Assembly: GCA_949372875.1 (NCBI GenBank)
Contig: CASIAW010000009.1
Span: forward strand, 34,064-98,063
DNA: 64,000 nucleotides
Reading direction: 5' to 3'
From: Candidatus Poseidoniaceae archaeon
GTDB taxonomy: Archaea; Thermoplasmatota; Poseidoniia; Poseidoniales; Poseidoniaceae
The notes below the pieces were generated by a model. It searched no databases, had not been told where the DNA came from, and saw only the letters and a list, made by a program, of their open reading frames with translations. The position numbers and the translations under genes are program-made. Below are positions 59,662 through 64,000 of this stretch, one piece after another (positions within the stretch are counted from its first letter, which is position 1; each line of letters starts with the position of its first letter).

Positions 59662-60768
59662 TCAAGACCACGCTTTATACTTAATAACGCTTAAAGTTAC
59701 TTTGTCTCCTTTAGGTGCTTGGTGAGCTCCCAAACGATATGCTGCATTTTCGTTGATTTTGAACTGTGCAGTGTTAAATTGGTTGGTTTGAGTTCCTCGT
59801 TTCCATTGACAGACATTTGATATTTCTTCATAATCATAGCACAGAAGTTTTAGTTGTATTTCTATGGTCTTTTTTCTTTTTTCAAGTGCACTGTATTCTG
59901 CACATTGCCTCGTATATTCTGTGTGAATACTCTCGATAGTAGCAGTTCTTGGTTGGACCGCAGTATTTACTGTGGCAGGAGTAATTGTTGGCTCCATAGT
60001 TTCCCATTGTTGCTTCGCAATGGTGTATGCTGCTTCCTCAGCGGAAAACAAATTTTTCCACCAGGTAGTAGTTGTTTTGAGATCACAAATTTTACCAGTA
60101 TTCGCAGTGAATACGAACCTAAAGTCATCTTTTCTCTTTCTTTGTTTTGTCATGTATTGTGTTCTCAATGCCGGTGGTAAGAGCGTATCAGCAAATTCAG
60201 TATATGGTGCTTCCACTTTTACCTTCGTCACAGAATCAACTGAAGCATCAATTCCGTTTGCAAGCAAAATTTGAAATTTTAAAGTTTCACTCGTATATTT
60301 GAGTTCCATCATTTCTTTGCAGATATCATAAGCGTCGTCTCGAAGTCGTTCTGCATTGGATATATCTGCAGAGCTAAGACCCGGTCTTGAGCCTGAATTA
60401 GGTGCGGAAAAGTATACGCTTCGTAGACTCGCTATCCTCGGGCCATGCAGAGCTTCAAGGGCTCGAATTTCACTCTCAACTTGAGCGATATCGGCAGGAG
60501 TCGGAAGCCGAAACCACTCTAAGGCAATACGATCAGTCTCCCTTGCTGAATGGATGAGTTGTTCTACGAGATATGTTGCTTCTGTAGGGATCACTCGATC
60601 AATAAATAATCGGTTCGGATTTCCTGTTTGATGTGTATCAAGTCTGCCAGCAGATGTACTTTCGTTCTGAACCATACCAATTTTGTATACTCCTGTTGGG
60701 TTAGATGTACCGATTTCATATTCACCGATGATATATATTTCTCCAGGGTCCAACCACTTATTTGCCAT
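59662..60768 (-). CDS. T5orf172/GIY-YIG-type domain protein
   Basis: 368 residues. The first 110 show the T5orf172 form of the GIY-YIG fold: GEIYIIGEYEIG...GVYKIGMVQ, then SAGRLDTHQTGNPNRLF and TYLVEQLIHSARETDRI. In that family the tyrosines, an arginine (here in GRL) and a histidine (IH) serve in nuclease action. The remaining 250 residues, helical with Lys/Glu-rich spacing, are unrecognised. Such genes are common in viruses and mobile elements. It probably has its own promoter: a TATA-like element lies 23-32 bp upstream of the ATG. Composition is AT-richer than flanking genes. Confidence 0.75.
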   Translation of the reverse strand: MANKWLDPGEIYIIGEYEIGTSNPTGVYKIGMVQNESTSAGRLDTHQTGNPNRLFIDRVIPTEATYLVEQLIHSARETDRIALEWFRLPTPADIAQVESEIRALEALHGPRIASLRSVYFSAPNSGSRPGLSSADISNAERLRDDAYDICKEMMELKYTSETLKFQILLANGIDASVDSVTKVKVEAPYTEFADTLLPPALRTQYMTKQRKRKDDFRFVFTANTGKICDLKTTTTWWKNLFSAEEAAYTIAKQQWETMEPTITPATVNTAVQPRTATIESIHTEYTRQCAEYSALEKRKKTIEIQLKLLCYDYEEISNVCQWKRGTQTNQFNTAQFKINENAAYRLGAHQAPKGDKVTLSVIKYKAWS

Positions 60769-60790
60769 GAGAACTACTCATCAGTCGTCT

Positions 60791-60800
60791 ATTTAAAAAT
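60791..60800 (-). promoter_or_regulatory. TATA box upstream of T5orf172 gene
   Basis: Minus strand reads ATTTTTAAAT, 23-32 nt upstream of the ATG at 60768. With a start about 25 nt further on, the transcript would begin near the ATG, so a leaderless mRNA is likely. Confidence 0.45.
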
Positions 60801-60813
60801 ATCATGAACTAAT

Positions 60814-61674
60814 TTAACGCATTCGAACATTGCGTCGACTGTCGGTGGTTCTCCACATAGACTGCTGGTCACGGAAGGACTCACCCATGTCGTGGAATAC
60901 GAAAGGAGTGAGGTTCATTGGGTCGCTGTTGGGTGAACCGCCGCTTGAATTGGCACAGAAAGCTGGCAGAGGGAAGGTTCCTGATTGCCCTGGTTGAATG
61001 TCAATCCAAACGTCTTCCTTGACCACGAGATTCTGGTTACCGTTCCAATTCTGCTGTTCAAACATGGTTCCTTGAGGCACCACGATGCGCACTGGGTTCG
61101 GACTGGAATTGGTAATCTCCATCTGAACTGCATTGGCTGAATCAAAACCGTTTCCAGTGATGGAATTGATTTGAATTTGTCCGATTCGAGCGGCATGATA
61201 GACGCTGTCGGTGCGAGATTCAAAGGTCATGTTGAGTGCTGCGGGTGAATAGATGGCTGTTGTGTTATCACGGGTACTGCGTAAATGTGAGAATTGGGCA
61301 AGCAATTGAGTTCCTCCCAAGTTACGAGCGTTTTCGACATCGAGTCCGGGATAGACTCGGCGAGCTTGTTCAACAAACACATTGGTTCGATCGCCTGTAA
61401 TGTTACGAATTGTGGTTCGTTCTCGACGAGAGGAATGTGGGTCAATAGGAGTGCCTTCTTCGTTTTCAAGGGTCACGGTCAAATCTTGCATACATCCTTC
61501 AACGAGAGGAACGCCGTTTTCATCAAACAGTATTTCTCGAATACTCATCGGTGGCACCTGCACGGTGACAGCTTCTGTGCTGCGTACGCCTGAGTTGCCA
61601 ATGGGCAAGCCTTGGCGTAGGGTAATGGTCTGGGTTACGGGCGTCGGGTTTTTTGCTACATATTTTACATTCAT
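60814..61674 (-). CDS. Hypothetical protein, beta-rich (second gene of a two-gene operon)
   Basis: 286 residues, without signal peptide. C-terminal part (about 180-265) contains MEITNSSPNPVRIVVPQGTMF ... WIDIQPGQSGTFPLPAFCAN, a beta-sandwich pattern reminiscent of uncharacterised surface or structural modules. Overlaps the upstream gene's stop by 4 bp (ATGA), so it is co-translated. I do not recognise the family. Could be a structural component of a virus-like particle or a surface assembly, but no such marker is present. Both CGN and AGA arginine codons are used. Confidence 0.65.
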   Translation of the reverse strand: MNVKYVAKNPTPVTQTITLRQGLPIGNSGVRSTEAVTVQVPPMSIREILFDENGVPLVEGCMQDLTVTLENEEGTPIDPHSSRRERTTIRNITGDRTNVFVEQARRVYPGLDVENARNLGGTQLLAQFSHLRSTRDNTTAIYSPAALNMTFESRTDSVYHAARIGQIQINSITGNGFDSANAVQMEITNSSPNPVRIVVPQGTMFEQQNWNGNQNLVVKEDVWIDIQPGQSGTFPLPAFCANSSGGSPNSDPMNLTPFVFHDMGESFRDQQSMWRTTDSRRNVRMR

Positions 61675-62666
61675 AGGATCACTTCCTGTGGTGCCTCATT
61701 TCCTCGATGGATGATAAGGCGAAGGTCTGAGCGCACGGTGTTTTTGATGTTGGCGCAAGCATCGATGAACCGTTCAAGACAGTTTCTCCATGGTTCATTT
61801 TCTTGGGTGAAGTGTGGTTCATGAAAGTGACCACGGTCTCGGAAATCATGGTTTACTTCATACTCCTCAACAAAAGTAGAACGTGGGTTGTAAGGTAAGT
61901 AAACACGGATGATACCGTGTCTTCCTTGACGGAAAGAAGCGAGGCTGCTTGCTTGATGAAGATTCTCACAAACAAACTCTGTTCCTGCCATCAAAGCAGG
62001 TTCATGCCATACTTGGCCGTCTGATTGAATGGAATTACCGTTTTCTTCTTGCTGTACACTTGGGCGGCATCGATGACGGTTTGGAGGCAAGAAGGCATGT
62101 ACCCAGAGTTCATTGTAAACATTGGAAGTTGGAGTTCCTGGAAGAACATTCACTGCCTCTTCTCGTGTTTGGCTTCCTTCACGGTTGAGCACAGCGGCTC
62201 CACTTGATGGAACTCGCATCTCGTTAACCAGTCGGTGCATGTTGCGAACAAACTCATCGTGGTCGTGAACTGAGATATTTTGACGGAGCATCCAGTAGGT
62301 CAGTGTTTGCATCAGTTTAGCAGCCTGCTCGCTGTCAAGACCTGCAAGAACTGCAGTTGATATTTGTTTGAGGTGAGCGATGAGTACACCCTCAGGAGTT
62401 TCTCGTCGCACTTCGATTTCATCGAGTCCAAAACCGAGTTGTTGGCCCAGCCGTTGAGCATCTCGCTTGAGCTCAAGTGTATCTTCATCAAGAGTGGAGG
62501 CGCGTTGGGGTAGAGGAGTTTGTTGCTCAGGGACATACACGACCAGTTGCTCATCTTCGTTACGTCTGTATGCTGCTCGTTGTTCAATCATAGTTCGTGC
62601 ACGTCGACTGTATTTTCCTCTTCCTGCATATATTTGGGTTCCTTGTTCATCGTATAATATTGGCAT
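61671..62666 (-). CDS. Hypothetical protein, first gene of two-gene operon
   Basis: 331 residues, basic N-terminus (YAGRGKYSRRARTMIEQRAAYRR), a Glu/Gln-rich helix around residues 55-120, then a beta-rich half with many His and Arg (HEPHFTQENEPWRNCLERF). No signal peptide, no membrane helix, no family recognised. The start codon ATG at 62666 follows GGTG, and a textbook TATA box lies 35-44 bp upstream. It is translationally coupled with the beta-rich gene after it. The two lie between the T5orf172 gene and the M28 peptidase. Confidence 0.65.
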   Translation of the reverse strand: MPILYDEQGTQIYAGRGKYSRRARTMIEQRAAYRRNEDEQLVVYVPEQQTPLPQRASTLDEDTLELKRDAQRLGQQLGFGLDEIEVRRETPEGVLIAHLKQISTAVLAGLDSEQAAKLMQTLTYWMLRQNISVHDHDEFVRNMHRLVNEMRVPSSGAAVLNREGSQTREEAVNVLPGTPTSNVYNELWVHAFLPPNRHRCRPSVQQEENGNSIQSDGQVWHEPALMAGTEFVCENLHQASSLASFRQGRHGIIRVYLPYNPRSTFVEEYEVNHDFRDRGHFHEPHFTQENEPWRNCLERFIDACANIKNTVRSDLRLIIHRGNEAPQEVIL

Positions 62667-62700
62667 CTTTTTTCACCGGGACTTACTTAATCTTTTCAAC

Positions 62701-62710
62701 AGTATATAAA
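62701..62710 (-). promoter_or_regulatory. TATA box of the two-gene unknown operon
   Basis: Minus strand reads TTTATATACT, a canonical archaeal TATA sequence, 35-44 nt upstream of the ATG at 62666; a GGTG ribosome site lies 8 nt before the ATG. Confidence 0.6.
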
Positions 62711-62790
62711 GAACTCAAGAAAACGATTCTAATTCAATTAACACGCGCCTGTAAGAAAGCCTCAAGTTCAGCGCCATAAGTAGCGAATTG

Positions 62791-64000
62791 ATGGCTCAGC
62801 GCTTCTACCACAGTCCACTCTTGGTACTGCTGATGCTGATGGCGTGTTGTCTGCCGGGTAACCTTGCATCAACCGATGCCCAACTTGAGCAACCACCTGC
62901 TTGGCCTGAAGGCGGACAAGCCTACGATAATATGGTCAGCCTGACTGAATTTGGTTACCGTCAAATCGATTCTGCAGCCAATGAAAACGCTCGAAATTGG
63001 ATTGCCAGTGAATTAGAAGGCATGGGTTATGAGGTTGAGCGCCAATCGTTTACCACTGATGTGTGCATGAATTGTCAAAATATTGTCGTCACCATTAACG
63101 GAACGCTTGAAGACGATTGGCGCGTTGTTGGTGCGCATCACGATGCTATCTGTTATTCTCCTCCACCACTGATTGGTGTCACCTATCCTGGCTGTACCAA
63201 CACTGGTGCCTACGATGACGGCACGGGTTCGGGAGCGCTTCTCGAAATTGCTCGAACTTTCTCAGAGTGGAACGGCACGCCCTTGCACACGTGGAAACTA
63301 GGATGGTGGGATTACGAGGAATGGCAAGGCAGTGGTAGCCCAGAAGGCGGAGGAAAGGGAAGTCTGCATTTTGTTGAACAACAGATTCCTGAAGATGTCA
63401 ATGTGACCTACATCAATTTGGATATGTTTGCACTCAATTGGCCAGTTCCCACACCACTCGCAAGCCAGTTAGCTGGTTGTGATGAAGACTATTGGACGCT
63501 GTATATGTTCACCTCACCGGTTGATGATTGGTCGTATTATGAGGACAGAGGCCTTGAGGTCACCCAAGAGATGCAGGTCTATGCAGAATGGTTCCAAGCG
63601 CATCTCAAAGAGATCAATGCCAACCTTTCACATCCTGAAGAATGGGTTCGAGTGATTGACGATATCAAAGGAAATTCCGACCACTATAATTTCATCATGA
63701 AGAACCATACTGCTACGTGGTTGCGCGGTCAGCACCAGTACATCTACGAGGAAGGAGATGCCTGTGAGCAGACGCCTAAGCACGCTCAAACCGATACGGT
63801 CACCACCATCAACACGATGGCAGGAGGTCAAGCCAACGTCGAGCAAGGGTTGCAGACTGGGCTGGATATCATCGCGACAATGGCGTGGTGGGACTGGCAA
63901 ACGCCAGAGATGCTTGAGGCTCAAGAACAAGATGCGAATGCGCAAACTGACGGTGCAGGCGGCTCAATGAGCACGTTCCTGATTCCACTGTTTTGGCTGA
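62791..64000 (+). CDS. Secreted M28-family zinc peptidase (3' end outside window)
   Basis: 403 codons are visible and the frame is open at the edge. The signal peptide (hydrophobic LLVLLMLMACC) includes a possible lipobox at LMAC. The M28 core shows the two metal-binding points: AHHDA (histidine and aspartate), GAYDDGTGSGALLEIART (bridging aspartate), WWDYEEWQGSGS (catalytic and metal glutamates), YINLDMFALN (aspartate) and a later NSDHYNF with the last histidine. Aminopeptidase-type, acting outside the cell on peptides. The sequence ends in SMSTFLIPLFWL, a likely C-terminal membrane anchor. Confidence 0.88.
   Translation, partial: MAQRFYHSPLLVLLMLMACCLPGNLASTDAQLEQPPAWPEGGQAYDNMVSLTEFGYRQIDSAANENARNWIASELEGMGYEVERQSFTTDVCMNCQNIVVTINGTLEDDWRVVGAHHDAICYSPPPLIGVTYPGCTNTGAYDDGTGSGALLEIARTFSEWNGTPLHTWKLGWWDYEEWQGSGSPEGGGKGSLHFVEQQIPEDVNVTYINLDMFALNWPVPTPLASQLAGCDEDYWTLYMFTSPVDDWSYYEDRGLEVTQEMQVYAEWFQAHLKEINANLSHPEEWVRVIDDIKGNSDHYNFIMKNHTATWLRGQHQYIYEEGDACEQTPKHAQTDTVTTINTMAGGQANVEQGLQTGLDIIATMAWWDWQTPEMLEAQEQDANAQTDGAGGSMSTFLIPLFWL

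Noticed and set aside
59462..59671. Minus-strand 69-codon frame
   Set aside because: Overlaps the tRNA-like element and has no family or ribosome site.

Overview
The window looks like a piece of a planktonic marine euryarchaeal chromosome, most probably Marine Group II (Candidatus Poseidoniales). This assignment is inference from gene content; no rRNA gene is present to confirm it. The archaeal markers are direct: PCNA clamp, transcription factor S, Nop5 plus fibrillarin, Alba, Bud32, deoxyhypusine synthase, a FlaI/FlaJ-type secretion locus and TATA-like promoters. They sit beside bacterial-looking genes (MutM, CrcB, LysE) and many secreted or surface peptidases (two giant S8 proteases, M14, M28), which fits a protein-degrading marine heterotroph.

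Layout. 1-2135: the start of an aldehyde dehydrogenase running off the left edge and a divergent 2-phosphoglycerate-kinase-like gene. 2132-7185: a minus-strand locus with a FlaI-like ATPase, two FlaJ/TadC-like membrane proteins and two pilin-like proteins. 7318-10477: a UPF0200 kinase-like gene and an ABC-2 transporter pair. 10532-22061: a housekeeping stretch with crotonase, CPBP protease, RdgB, CrcB, a ferritin-like protein, Bud32, NadA, a PAP2 fusion, Mrp with DUF971, an ArsC-like phosphatase and Alba. 22171-34457: tRNA-Gly(GCC), a large surface protein, the agmatinase-SpeD-deoxyhypusine synthase cluster, M14 and M17 peptidases, a short galactokinase and a GH1/nucleotidyltransferase fusion, then tRNA-Gly(UCC). 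34578-45899: two tandem giant subtilases with about 15 calcium-binding-type repeats each, sharing long virtually identical DNA tracts. 45973-55085: an ABC exporter, a glycosyltransferase, a lipoprotein, then PCNA, TFS, Nop5, fibrillarin, MutM and LysE. 55902-62666: two tandem tRNA-Arg genes followed by an accessory region. 62791 to the end: an M28 peptidase running off the right edge.

The least ordinary part is 56112-59470, a tightly packed five-gene operon placed directly after the tRNA-Arg pair. It uses almost only AGA/AGG arginine codons, while the surrounding genes use mostly CGN. It encodes a papain-fold (C39-like) candidate, a large protein with a Rossmann-like segment and three unrecognised proteins. 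Next to it are a T5orf172/GIY-YIG-type protein and a two-gene operon of unknown proteins. Other points of interest are an Mrp ATPase whose CxxC segment is replaced by an Ig-like insert, the GH1-nucleotidyltransferase fusion overlapping a galactokinase gene, and gene conversion plus a nonsense-trimmed tail in the subtilase pair.
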